From assembly GCF_947172395.1 (NCBI RefSeq), contig NC_069100.1, positions 129,001 through 193,000 on the forward strand: a stretch of 64,000 bases of DNA, written 5' to 3'. Source of the stretch: Bicyclus anynana (taxonomy: Eukaryota; Arthropoda; Insecta; Lepidoptera; Nymphalidae). The position numbers and the translations under genes were made by a program. Below the pieces are notes generated by a model. The model saw only the letters and a program-made list of their open reading frames with translations, ran no database searches and had not been told where the DNA came from. Below are positions 31,657-41,715 of this stretch, piece by piece. Within the stretch, counting starts at the first letter, position 1. Each line of letters begins with the position of its first letter.

Positions 31657-31868
31657 ATACACATCAACTATGTCTGTATGTGCGCGCACGGGTTGTTATA
31701 AAAGGAAAATAGACCGTGAAAATAATGAGAACAGAGAACTCTAACTAAACACTACTACCTACTGAATATTTCGCTACATGTCTTTGTGTTACTTCACATA
31801 CTTGTAAAGTTTACTTGTACTCGTATATCTACAACATTATGGTTCAATTCAAACAGATTTATTTTAAA

Positions 31869-32180
31869 CTAGAAAACACCCGCGACTTCGTCCGCGTGGA
31901 AATCAATGTAAACTTTCAAGCCCTATTTCACCACTATAGAGTTTGAATTTTAAAATTTTTTTATGATTTATGAACAAATTTTTAAAATTGCAACTCTAAA
32001 AATGAAGGATTTTCCATACAAACTTTCAACCCCCTTCTTATTTTATTTTCGCAATAAAAAGTATCCTATAACCTTTTCCGTATTATGGTCTTAAACTGTG
32101 GCAAGTTTCATTTGAATTTATTCAGTAGTTTCAGCGTGATGCCTGAATAACAAAAAAACACGGACAGACAAAAAAAATCC
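31869..32180 (-). mobile_element. Helitron-like element
   Basis: The + strand starts CTAGAAAACACCCGCGACTT and CGTCCGCGTGGAAAT, the reversed Helitron hairpin. Further in are GCAATAAAAAGTATCCTATA, TTGAATTTATTCAGTAGTTT and ACACGGACAGAC. A 5' TC end is not distinct because another Helitron piece follows at once. Confidence 0.7.
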
Positions 32181-32234
32181 GATTTGAAAAATTCTTTCAG
32201 TGTTAGACAACCCATTTATCGAGGAAGGCTACAG
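32168..32234 (+). mobile_element. Helitron segment, left of P-like insertion
   Basis: ATCCGATTTGAAAAATTCTT, TCAGTGTTAGACAACCCATT and TATCGAGGAAGGCTACAG are an inner Helitron stretch that resumes at 32555. Confidence 0.7.
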
Positions 32235-32554
32235 ACATCGATATAAATCGTTAGATGGGCCGCTCCGTATTAAAGAACGCTCAATTTTATGTCATTACCC
32301 AAAGACGTGCACGCACATCTTATCTTAGTACGTAACAAGCGCATGCTGTGAGTGGACGTAGACTTAAAAAAATATTTACTGGTTTTTGTTATTTTAATCC
32401 CTTAACTATGCCTTCGTGTTCATTTTGGAAGTGTAAAAACACAAGCCACAACATGACTAAAGAGAAATGTGTTACGAGTGATGACGTACTCAATGTTCGA
32501 AACCAATGACAATTCCGCGACGCTTTGAGGCCGATCTAACGATCTACGATCGAT
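32235..32554 (+). mobile_element. P-element-like MITE with THAP remnant
   Basis: GGCTACAG stands on both sides (32227-32234 and 32555-32562), an 8-base target duplication. The ends are inverted: the left has ATCGATATAAATCGTTAGAT and then GGGCC; the right read in reverse has ATCGATCGTAGATCGTTAGA and then TCGGCC. If the true end is CA as in P elements, the element shifts by one base (32236-32555) and the duplication has one mismatch. An internal frame begins like a THAP zinc finger, the DNA-binding domain of P transposases. The 8-base duplication, CA end and THAP trace together indicate a deleted P-superfamily element. At 320 bases it must move by help from an autonomous relative. Confidence 0.8.
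32408..32509 (+). pseudogene. THAP zinc-finger N-terminal remnant
   Basis: The 33-codon frame starts MPSCSFWKCKNTS, with Cys4 and Cys9 as the first two zinc ligands (C-x4-C) and KN after them as in THAP domains. The MTKEK stretch also fits. After about residue 23 the match is lost, and the later Cys and His ligands and all catalytic parts are gone. It is a relic of transposase exon 1 kept in the MITE. Confidence 0.65.
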
Positions 32555-32620
32555 GGCTACAGGCTATATATTATCCCCGTACTCCTACGGGAACGGGAAC
32601 CACTCGCGCGGTATCAGCTG
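32555..32620 (+). mobile_element. Helitron segment, right of P-like insertion
   Basis: GGCTACAGGCTATATATTAT, CCCCGTACTCCTACGGGAAC and GGGAACCACTCGCGCGG continue the 32168 Helitron. Its CTAG end is degraded. Confidence 0.7.
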
Positions 32621-32629
32621 ATGACCCAT

Positions 32630-32677
32630 GTGACTAGATCAAATCAGGATCGAACTTACCTGATTTGATCTAGTCAC
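32630..32677. repeat. Perfect 19-bp hairpin, 10-nt loop
   Basis: GTGACTAGATCAAATCAGG (32630-32648) pairs fully with CCTGATTTGATCTAGTCAC (32659-32677). The loop is ATCGAACTTA. It lies just past the Helitron remnant but is longer than a normal Helitron terminal hairpin. Confidence 0.95.
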
Positions 32678-33734
32678 CTGGTAATACGTACGAGTATTAG
32701 CAGATGAAAGAGAGACACGGCAACATATCTGTATATAAAAAGATATATAAATTTAAAAGATGGATAGATGTTGAGTAATGGCATGCCATTTGTCGGCATG
32801 AGCTATCATTTGTCATTGGTTGTCATAATGTAGCGATAAGACAAAGAAGAGGAAAGAAACCTCGGCATCTCTCTGCGACGATCGTTAAACACAAAAAGCC
32901 GCGCCTCGGCAAATTGTACCAAAGAATGAGAGCCTGCCATGGCCAGATATCCCTCATTTTACAAAGGCTAAGAGCTCGTCAGCTAATGCTCCTACGACAG
33001 GTAAGTGAGTAAGGTAGCCAATGAAGTATGGAATGTGGTAACTTAGAAACGTAGCAGGTTTTAAGGGTCCTAATGCTTTTTTAATGAATAAAACGTAAAT
33101 TTTGGATATTTTTAATAAAATATCACGAGAAATCATTTCTCCAGTCACCAGAGTATTAGCTTTGTGGTAATCATTCGCTAGAGAACCTTAAAGTTCTCTT
33201 AGACGGTGTTTTTCGAAGCTGTGAAGCTGAGTGATTTGCGATTGGAAATATAATTTCTTATATTATGCCTTAACAATATATAAAACAACGCTTTATACTT
33301 GGACGGTTGATGTTCAGGATCCTTGAAACTTGCACCACAGTCTAAAACTTCATAATAAGCTACCTTTGTACTTACTACCTACTATACAAAGAGCATAGGC
33401 TGACAAACTTTTGGTCTTCATAATATGAGATAGGTCGAGCTATCGCAGGCTCATTCTGCAATATTGTGTTATTTTTTGTAGAGAACATCTCAAGGACGCC
33501 CCCCCCCCATTATGTTCAAAAATAACTATCATCCCTTCCCCCTTTGCGACGTCACGAACTCGCGCTTAGCATTCTGGAAATATCCTGTTATTATTACAGA
33601 AACGGAACGACAGTTCGATCAAAAACAATGCCTATAAAAACTGCCTATAAGGAGGCTTGGGCTTGATACTGTTTGGAGTCATTAGTTTTTGTTTAGTTGG
33701 GATATTATGAAATGAAATAAATATGGTTTGAGGA
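32678..33734. other. Unclassified DNA
   Basis: A 10-base C run is at 33499-33508. No gene or known repeat. Confidence 0.5.
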
Positions 33735-33850
33735 AGGAAAGTTTGTGGAATACAGAGCTTAGACCCACCGCACTGCTCCCGTGCGGGTTGGCGAGCTTAT
33801 AGTGATAGTGACCACGGGGCTAAAAGTTGCACGACGTAGGTCGAAAGTAG
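33735..33850 (-). mobile_element. SINE-C fragment
   Basis: GAGCTTAGACCCACCGCACT, GCTCCCGTGCGGGTTGGCGA and GCTTATAGTGATAGTGACCA are the reversed SINE-C body. Confidence 0.75.
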
Positions 33851-35502
33851 AATCGAAGCCACATATAGGCTAAAGACTGTCAACGAGGCTGAGACTCAAT
33901 ATCTACCGACGATGAGACAGTAACACCGCAACAGTACCATCTTACAAACTAAAACTTACAAACTGAAAGCTGAGAATCGAACCCCGTCCAATTAGAAGTA
34001 TAAACAAGCTTACAATAATGTATTCATCGCCAAGTCGCTATCGGTATCATAAAGCGCCCGACCTCGCGAGCGAGCTGTTCTTACTCCAACTCACAATTAT
34101 TATTATTCCCAATAACAACTTCGACAACCACTGTAAAGACTACTTCATACCACTACTATAACTTATACCTTTTTGTTCTCACTTGCTCAGAAACAGCAGG
34201 CAGCTAGTAGTAGTTCATTCGCTGTAGCAAAATTAAAAAAGGTATGTTGCGTACTGCAGTTTTCTTTATCTTTCGTGCCTTTGAATGCCTCGAGACATTC
34301 AGGATTCTTTTTTTGAACCACTCACTTTGCTCGTTGTTCAATCTTAGAATTTTTTTTTTAATTATTTTTTAAAAAGAATCCTTTGCTTGCTCGACATTCA
34401 TTACGCGCACTTGCGCTAAAGATCAAATTTTACTACACTAGCTTCTTATATAACTATTTCTTTTTTTTCTCTTATCTTTAACACTCAAAAATTATAGTCA
34501 AATCTCTGACCAACTGTTTACCCAGAACTAATTAAATTAACTAAATAAAACAGAAGTTATTGCCAAGCGTGGATAAAATCATAGCAATATCTCATCCAAC
34601 AATCTCATATTATTTCAATGAAAGAACTCTCTGACATGGCCGTACACGGACATAAGTTAAACGCCCACCAAGCCGCTTCAAATCTGGTTGGTGAGCTAAG
34701 GGCGATGTTTCACTCTGTAACAACTACTATACTCTAAAGCAACATATTGTGCAAAAAGTTCATTATTATTGTTACTTTATTCGAGTTTTTGTTGTTGGCT
34801 TTTAGTAGTATTTGATTGAGTAGTAAATATGCACTTCTTATAAACTAAGACATTTTAAATAAGAATTCAAATACGTTAACTTTCCAATGTTTTCTGTGCC
34901 AATACCAATGTAATAGTTAAGTGATTGATGGTAACAGTGCATTGAGATAACCAAATGCAGTTACATGATCTTACGTCGGAACCATAGAAATAAGAACAAG
35001 GGAATAGAAATGGCGTGTTCAAATACAAACTATAGAAACCAGCGTTTTTGGCTGTAGAGTATCGAGTGCGAAAACACTACGCAGTGTGATATTCATTACG
35101 TTTTATACAATAAAACGCTCCAGGTTTTATCGAACGTAAGACGCAATGGAGTTGAAAACTACAATACAATCGGTTATCGGGATTACTTTATTTTTTAATT
35201 ATTTTAGAAGTGTTACAAGTCATTTCTATTGATTTAAAGGGTTCCTATGGTGTACAGTACAGGGCAGGCATCAAAGGGCGAGGCCTAATCTCCCGGCGCG
35301 CTCGTATGAACGCAGTCTAAGCGTCATACAATATTCATGGCGCCGGAGGAGAATTAAACTATCCGTCGCTGCTAACTACGTAAACGGGAATTAACATTTT
35401 AAATGGCTTCCAATATTTCTCTTTTTGCGCAGTTTTAATCGGGAACCTGAAATAGCGACCGCTCTTTGACTATATTGTTTTATCTGCGTCATGTTGGAGT
35501 CA
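33851..35502. other. Unclassified DNA
   Basis: Low-complexity T-rich patches occur at 34340-34470. 35270-35420 is a unique GC-rich island with TCATGGCGCCGGAGGAG and several ATTAA cores. No gene. Confidence 0.5.
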
Positions 35503-35629
35503 CTCATCATCATTATCAGCCAACTTTAACGGCTCACTACAGAAGCAGGCCTCTCTCCTTCCGTAGAGAAGAGGGGGATACGGAGCTTAGACCCACAACG
35601 ATACTCCGATGCGTGTTGGCGAGTTTAGA
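35503..35629 (-). mobile_element. SINE-C 3' half in a SINE cluster
   Basis: CATCATCATTATCAGCCAAC, TTTAACGGCTCACTACAGAA, GCAGGCCTCTC, GATACGGAGCTTAGACCCAC and TGCGTGTTGGCGAG. It is cut off by the SINE-B head. Confidence 0.8.
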
Positions 35630-35945
35630 ATGCGGTAAGCGCGGTGGATTTACAAGACACGAAGTCGTGGGTTCGATCCCCGGCTGGGCCGCTTGAGGTA
35701 TTCTTAATTAGTCCAGGTCTGGTTTGTGGGAAACTTCGGCCGTGGCTAGTTACCACCCTACCGATAAAGACGTACCGCCAAGCGATTTAGCGTTCCGGTA
35801 CGATGTCGTGTAGAAACCGAAATAGGAGTGGATTTTCATCTTCCTCCTAACAAGTTAGCCCGCTTACCTCTAGATTGCATCATCACTTACCATCAGTGAG
35901 ATTGCAGTCAGGGGCTAACTTGTAAAGAATAAAATGAAATAAAAA
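35630..35945 (+). mobile_element. SINE-B copy in a SINE cluster
   Basis: Head partly replaced at the 5' edge, B box GGGTTCGATCC intact, full body, and an A-rich tail AATAAAATGAAATAAAAAAA that borders a SINE-A copy. Confidence 0.9.
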
Positions 35946-36235
35946 AATATTCGGCTCACTACTGAGCTCGAGTCTCCTTTCAGAAAAAGAGGGTTTAGAC
36001 CAATAGTCTACCACGCTGGCCCAATGCGGATTAGCAGACTTCACACATGTAGAGAAAATTCTCTTGTACATGCATGTTTCCTCACGATGTTTTTCCGTTT
36101 GAGACACGTGATATTTAATTTTTTTAAATGCACACAACTGAAAAGATGGAGGTGCATGCCCCGGACCGGATTAGAACTCACACCTTCCAGAATCGGAGGC
36201 AGAGGTCATTTCCACTGAGCTTAGAGCTATCACGG
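35946..36235 (-). mobile_element. SINE-A copy in a SINE cluster
   Basis: Its tail joins the A-rich tail of SINE-B directly, so the two are tail-to-tail. The B box is mutated (GATTAGAACTC in reverse). About 15 bases are missing near TTCACCGTTTGAG. Confidence 0.9.
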
Positions 36236-36279
36236 CTCTTACTTTTTAAAATTTTGAAAACTTCAGTTTACCATAAATT

Positions 36280-36352
36280 AAAACAAGATTTGAACCCAGG
36301 ACTGCGTGATTCGAAGCCACTTATTCTAACCACAGGACCAACGCAGTAAAAC
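36280..36352 (-). mobile_element. tRNA-like SINE head (SINE-C type)
   Basis: On -: CTGCGTTGGTCCTGTGGTTA then CAGTCCTGGGTTCAAATCTTG, a decayed A and B box pair. No body follows. Confidence 0.55.
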
Positions 36353-37465
36353 GTACACAACAGGTGGGTTTCTACGCGATGTCATATCTGCAGGCCAATT
36401 CACTAACGTTGGCGTATTAAATGTTAGTGAACATATACGAAATTTACCAACTAGCTTTCGTTAATAATTCTCAAGTTGATTTCATATTCACTATTTATTT
36501 AGTGATCTAAAGCATCTAATTTGTATAATCAAAAAGATAACAGGTAAAAATGTCACCCGGTGCTGGTAAGCCTTCGTGGATATCATGCAGTAGATAGATA
36601 TGACATTTTCCAGTTAACATTATGACTTATAACAAAAATAACAATCAAATATCGAAAAATGCGGTGGTTATTTGATTCAATGTTTATTTTAATAGGTTGC
36701 TAATAAAGACCAAATTAGAAAAAAGGCCAGTTGAACAATTAAACACTCGCTTATCAGTTTTTTTATAGTTTACTGAATTATAAAGAAAATATTATAAAAT
36801 CGAACATAGTCAAAATTTGCAATTTGAAATGCCTGACAAGAGTTTATAAGGCTAGAAGTCACAGTCAAGTACGTTATAGAATAAAAATAAACTAACAACA
36901 TAATATATTGACTCAGCAGATAATCGAACCCAGGACGTCTTCTAAGACAAAAACAGGAAATCAATCCTACCTGTCACGTAATTCAATACAATATAAAAAC
37001 TAACAACACCTATATAATAGTATCCGTCCGCCTATATTAACTTAGATGCAAAAAAACTCAATTTTTTTACCAAAACTTGCCGCTTCACCGCACGCGCCAA
37101 CCATCTGCCTTTTGAGCCACATGCAAAAAAACTTCTTTTACGTAAAATATATTTTGTACGGTATACTAATATGGTGTGGAGGATGTGTTTACACTGTGGC
37201 GGGAACCTAACGACCTCTAGCACCTGTTGTGACGTCATGCGTCAGGTGCTGACAGAGCAAGGTATATTTTTACAACATATTGCTGTCTCATTTACTAGTA
37301 CATCTACAGCTGGCTTTTTAAATTATTTTTTTTTTTATGAAATAATTTGAATAATTTTGTATTTAATTAAATAAAATTAATTGATGTTAATAATAAATAA
37401 ATAGTGTATTTTTAACTATTTAGTTGGGTTTCTAAACATACTTGTTTTGCCAACTATTATTTAAA
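36353..37465. other. Unclassified AT-rich DNA
   Basis: TTCACTAAC (36399) and GTTAGTGAA (36423) form a 9-bp hairpin. A tRNA-like trace (GATAATCGAACCCAGGAC) is at 36919. No gene. Confidence 0.5.
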
Positions 37466-37660
37466 CTAGCGGACGCCCGCGACTTCGTCCGCGTGGAATT
37501 CAGTTTTTCATAAATCCCGCGGGAACCATGGACTATTCCGCGATAAAAAGTAGCCTATGTGATACATAGTAAAATCTATTTCCATTCCAAATTTCAGACA
37601 AATCGCTTTAGTAGTAGCAGTGTAACAAACATCCATACAAACTTTCGCGTATTAGTAAGA
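37466..37660 (-). mobile_element. Non-autonomous Helitron, exact ends
   Basis: CTAGCGGACGCCCGCGACTT and CGTCCGCG form the reversed 3' hairpin; the other end ATTAGTAAGA reverses to 5' TC. The flanks are A (37465) and T (37661). The body has GCGATAAAAAGTAGCCTATG. At 195 bases it is the shortest complete copy. Confidence 0.9.
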
Positions 37661-37840
37661 TTTAAATTTTAATACAAAATGATTATTATCGAAGAAAGTA
37701 TATGGGTCACTCGATGTAAAGTAGCATTTCCATTGCACAAGAGTTAGTGACGATCTCGACGACTCTGTCGTAGATGGTAGTGCTGTGCTCAGCAGAGAGG
37801 TTCGATCTCCAAATCATGTCAACTTAGAAATTAGTATTTT

Positions 37841-38148
37841 CTAACTTGGCTACGACCTCATCTGATGGTAAGTGTAGACAAGGTCTGAGATCAAACGAGC
37901 TAGTTCAGAGAAGAGGTACAAGTTCATTGTACCCATACCTCTGACTGTTTGTACGCGGCGTCGTACCGGAACGCTAAATCGCTTGGAGGTGCGTTAATGT
38001 CGGTAAAGTGATAACTAGCCACAGCCGAAGCCTCCCACCAGCCAGACCTGGACCAAAAACGAAAGCTTCAATCGGCCCAGCCGGGGATCGAACCCAGGAT
38101 CTCCATCTTGTAAATCAACCGCGCATCCCACTGCGTCACGGAGGCCCT
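37841..38148 (-). mobile_element. SINE-B copy, near full length
   Basis: Reversed SINE-B with A box TGACGCAGTGGGATGCGCGG and B box GGGTTCGATCC. About 20 extra bases lie between GGTGCGTTAATG and TCGGTAAAGTG, and the tail end is diverged. Confidence 0.9.
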
Positions 38149-38197
38149 CAAAAAAGTTTTCGAGTTTTCTTTTTTACAAATTTTCTGCTAATATGAT

Positions 38198-38325
38198 CAG
38201 CCCTGAGTTGGGAAGTTAGTGAGTGACAACCCGTCGTTAATGTACTTTACATTATCATCCTAAATTCACCAAACCGCATCGGAACGGCGTTGTGAGTCCG
38301 AGCTTCATACACCCTCCTGGCCCTG
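38198..38325 (+). mobile_element. SINE-C body fragment
   Basis: GAGTTGGGAAGTTAGTGAGT, AACCGCATCGGAACGGCGTT and GTGAGTCCGAGCTTCATAC follow SINE-C order. Confidence 0.65.
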
Positions 38326-38704
38326 AAGCGTGTCGTTAAAAAGTCGGTTAATAAAGAACAGTTGAATACAAAACTTTCGACTATTCGATCCCTTGCCGTC
38401 GTGGGTATGCTCATATTGTTTCGTTAGCCTCGATTCGGCACGTCGATTGGACCGCCACCGCAAGCCCGTACGTGCCACGTGCCACTCCGCCGACCGCACG
38501 TCTCGCAGCGTGCCGTGACGTGCCGTGACGTGCCGCCGCGACATCTCACTCTATTGTGCTCGTGCCCTTTTGTGCTAAGTGTCGACTGAATCATTACACA
38601 CTATAATCATGGTCCTTTTAAATTAAATCGAACTAACGGATTTGTAAGTCACGATTGAGAAGCCGGAGATCTGATTAGGTTCAAGTTCTGGAATGGTTCT
38701 GCAA
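38326..38704. other. Unclassified DNA with GC-rich island
   Basis: 38430-38560 is very GC-rich and carries a 10-base repeat GTGCCGTGAC (about 2.7 units near 38509). It might be a promoter or 5' UTR but no start or splice site is convincing. Confidence 0.4.
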
Positions 38705-39105
38705 AATATCAGCTTGATACATTAGACTCGATAGATCGCGCCGCTATAAGTATCATTAGTAATGATCCTGTCGCAGGCGAAATTGCAGACTTTGCAACAC
38801 CGTCGCAATGTAGCTTGTCTCTCGGTTTTTTACCTGATATACTTTGGTGAGTGTGCTCAGGAACTTCATCATCTTGTTCCTCATTCTCCTTTCTACCACA
38901 CAACAACAAGACGTCACAAACAGTGGCATTCCTACGTCTTGGATGTTCAGGCAACGCCTACGAAACAATTTGCATCCACATTTCTAATTTGCACATCAAT
39001 AATTTGGAATGCCCTGCCGACGGAAACATTGCACAAAAAAAGTTCGATTTCCGACCGTTGGACCGTTGGGGGAATAATGATCGCATTTAAAAATAAATTT
39101 AGATA
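38705..39105 (+). pseudogene. Non-LTR reverse transcriptase C-terminal remnant
   Basis: Two frames must be read in turn: first QLDTLDSIDRAAISIISNDP (38711 on), then after a shift near 38770 a long stretch with LQHRRNVACLSVFY, FGECAQELHHLVPHSPFYHT, TRR and WNALPTE. These are landmarks of the region after the RT domain in Jockey/R1-type non-LTR elements. It is a third LINE family, distinct from those at 7356 and 27521. The frameshift and loss of RT make it dead. Confidence 0.75.
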
Positions 39106-39199
39106 AAGTTCAGAGATGTAATGTATTTAAGACTTTGAAATAAAAAGGCACAACCTATACGATGCTCAATAACTCCTCTATCATACAGTGAAAGTCCCA

Positions 39200-39290
39200 G
39201 TAAAATTGTATCCTGAAAAGTCCATGGTTCCCGTGGGATTTGTAAAAAGAATGAAATTTTACGCCACAAAAAAATTCCACACAGACAAAA
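39200..39290 (+). mobile_element. Helitron 3' fragment
   Basis: CCCAGTAAAATTGTATCCTG, AAAAGTCCATGGTTCCCGTG and GGATTTGTAAAAAGAATGAA are the inner 3' part of the Helitron family. The terminal hairpin is missing. Confidence 0.6.
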
Positions 39291-39746
39291 TTACAGACAA
39301 CACAAAACACAAGGCAAAGATAAAAATGTAAAACAATTTATTGTCATCATGACAAAGGATTCGCATTATAAAAACATTCTACACGTTAAATAAGAATCCA
39401 AATAACTAATTTGAAAATAATAAAGCTTTCACCAACAATACAAAACAATACATGTACCGTCTGTGCACGAAAATAATTACACTTAAAAAATATAAAAATC
39501 AGTTAAAGGTGATCAAAAGAGACTCGCTTTAGTTTATTTATTTGGTACAAAAAAGATTTAGGCTCCAGGGGAACCCAAAAAGGACTCTACTTCTGTACAC
39601 TATTTTGTTTTGTATTATTTTAATGTAATTTTTAGTTGCCCTTACAACTTCTACTACTACTAGAAACGAGTATACGATAACAGCGGAACAGGCTGGTGTT
39701 GAAACTAATGCATTTATGGTTGCAGACTTTCTCTTTTTTATAAGAG
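39291..39746. other. Unclassified AT-rich DNA
   Basis: Nothing recognised in this stretch. Confidence 0.6.
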
Positions 39747-40081
39747 ACGGCCTCCGCGGCGCAGTGGTATGCGCGGTGAATTTACAAGACGGAGGTCCTG
39801 GGTTCGATCCCCGGCTGGGCAGATTGAGATTTTCTTAATTTGTCCAGGTCTGGCTGGTGGGAGGCTTCGGCCGTGGCTAGTTACCACCCTACCGGCAAAG
39901 ACGTACCGCCAAGCGATTTAGCGTTCCGGTACGATGCCGTGTAGAAACCGAAAGGGGTGTGGATTTTCATCCTCCTCCTAACAAGTTAGTCCGCTTCCAC
40001 CTTAGACTGCATCATCACTTACCATCAGGTGAGATTGTAGTCAAGGGCTAACTTGTAAGTAATTAAAAAAAAAAAAAAAAA
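39747..40081 (+). mobile_element. SINE-B reference copy, full length
   Basis: The most complete copy: head GGCCTCCGCGGCGCAGTGGT with A box and B box GGGTTCGATCC, then CAGGTCTGGCTGGTGGGAGG, CGTACCGCCAAGCGATTTAG, CTTACCATCAGGTGAGATTG, AGGGCTAACTTGTAA and a poly-A run of 17. Its completeness suggests a young insertion. Confidence 0.95.
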
Positions 40082-40150
40082 GAGAGGACAATTTGGAGCT
40101 TACACTCACCACTCTACCCCAATTAGGATTGGTGAGAATATGATATTCTC
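40082..40150 (-). mobile_element. SINE-C fragment
   Basis: TTTGGAGCTTACACTCACCA, CTCTACCCCAATTAGGATTG and GTGAGAATA fit the reversed SINE-C body. SINE-B has inserted next to it. Confidence 0.6.
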
Positions 40151-40559
40151 GAATTTGCCGAATTTCCATGGTTTTTAGAGAGATGGTCCCAATCCCAATG
40201 TAACGTGGTCCTGTACCTTAGATATCATCAGTAACTTTAGAAGAAGAAGAAAGGACGATTATTATTTTAGTCGACCACCTTCCTCCCTTTGAGCGGTTGA
40301 GCTGTTATAGGGATAATTAACAAAGTAATGCCCCTCCAATCAAGCGGAACGTTGGTCCCAGTCAACGGCTGACCCTTACCCAATATTCGAATCTGGGACC
40401 CCTCGAAAGTTGGCTCACTAAACTGCCAAGCTACAGAGGCAAAAATATCTCAACGCTATAATCATACACAACAAACTGAAAAAAAGCTAGTGAACTTTTG
40501 TAAAGGAACCCGAATGTAGGGCATGCTGCTTCAAGCCTGTCTTTACCGAATTCTGTTGA
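40151..40559. other. Unclassified DNA with tRNA-like trace
   Basis: 40390-40440 on - (TGCCTCTGTAGCTTGGCAGT then GGTCCCAGATTCGAATA) looks like an old SINE head. Confidence 0.45.
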
Positions 40560-40854
40560 CCTAAAGAGCACGCACACAGCGACAGAACAACCCCTATACA
40601 CGCACACACCCACACAGCAACCCCGGCAGAAGCTTTGAGCGAGCTTCGGCTGTAGTGTCGGTTCCACCGTCCCGCAGAGAGGACGTGCGGCCGCTCGCGC
40701 GAACGAACCTTACGATTGTCAAATTCGAAATATTAATAGATTGAAATACACTAAGAAAAAAATATCCGGGATATCTGTGTGTGTGACAGTGGCTACTATG
40801 GAGTGTATTTAGTGTGTCTAGTGTTGTGTGCGATTTGGAACACGAATTTTGCAT
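40560..40854 (+). promoter_or_regulatory. Possible promoter and 5' UTR exon
   Basis: A GC-rich unique stretch (40610-40710, with GCGGCCGCTCGCGCGAACG) is followed by a GT-rich transcribed-looking segment and GCAT|GTAAGT at 40851-40860, a strong splice donor. No frame is open through it, so it would be non-coding first exon. No start-site motif is decisive. Confidence 0.25.
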
Positions 40855-40860
40855 GTAAGT

Positions 40861-41225
40861 TATTTTTGTCCGAATTTTCTCATACACGCGGTTACGAATA
40901 AGATGTTTGAGTCATATTTTGGTACGTTTATATTGGAATATCCTACCAACCTGCGTTGGCTTAGCGAGGTAGAGCTCTCTCTATATTTTCTACTTTATAG
41001 ATGTGGCCAACTATGGGACATTAAGCTAACTGGGAAAATTATTTTACGTTCCTGATATTTTTCCTCGGGATTTTACCTGGTGTTTTCACTGTTCTAAACG
41101 GATCTGACATGTAGCGAGGCTTAAAAGGATTTCGTATTTAGAATTAGAATGTTCGCTCACTCTCGTTCGGAATCTCAATATTTTTGTCAATAAAATGTAC
41201 GTACAATTAAACTGTTTATAATTAA
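40861..41225. other. Unclassified DNA
   Basis: If the donor at 40855 is real this would be intron. Nothing else recognised. Confidence 0.5.
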
Positions 41226-41450
41226 CTAGTCGACACCTGGCCGTTTTACCCGCGTAATTAATAAGTGTATAGTATTAAGTAATTCCCCATCCCGTGAGGG
41301 ATAAAAAATATAGCATACCTAAGACACTAATAAATAACGTGGTTTTCTACTAAGTAGTAAAAGAATTTTCAAAATCATTTCAGTAGATCTAAAGATTTCC
41401 CCTTGCAATACCACAAACTTTACCTCTTTAGAATTTTAGTATAAATTAAG
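41226..41450 (-). mobile_element. Helitron-like element
   Basis: CTAGTCGACACCTGGCCGTT, CCCATCCCGTGAGGGATAAA and AAACTTTACCTCTTTAGAAT are the reversed order of the same subtype as 22931-23091. Confidence 0.6.
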
Positions 41451-41526
41451 TAAATAGGGAAGATTTTTAATGAATCTTTATAATTAAGATGTTTATCAAT
41501 TTTATAGTATCTTTATCTTTTTTCTA

Positions 41527-41715
41527 TGAAACTAACGGAGTATTCAGTTTTATATATATCCCGCGGGGGACATGGATTTTTCCAGGATTAATAGTTGCTT
41601 ATTTTTTGCTCCAAGATATCATCTTTAAACCAAATTTCATCCAAATTGGTTTAGCAGTTTAGTGGTGAAAAGGTTACAGACATACAGACTTATTTTCATA
41701 TTTATATAATATAAT
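41527..41715 (-). mobile_element. Helitron-like element, hairpin lost
   Basis: TATCCCGCGGGGGACATGGA, TTTTTCCAGGATTAATAG, AATTTCATCCAAATTGGTTT, AGCAG and ATATTTATATAATATAATTA follow the reversed Helitron body to its 5' end. Confidence 0.6.
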
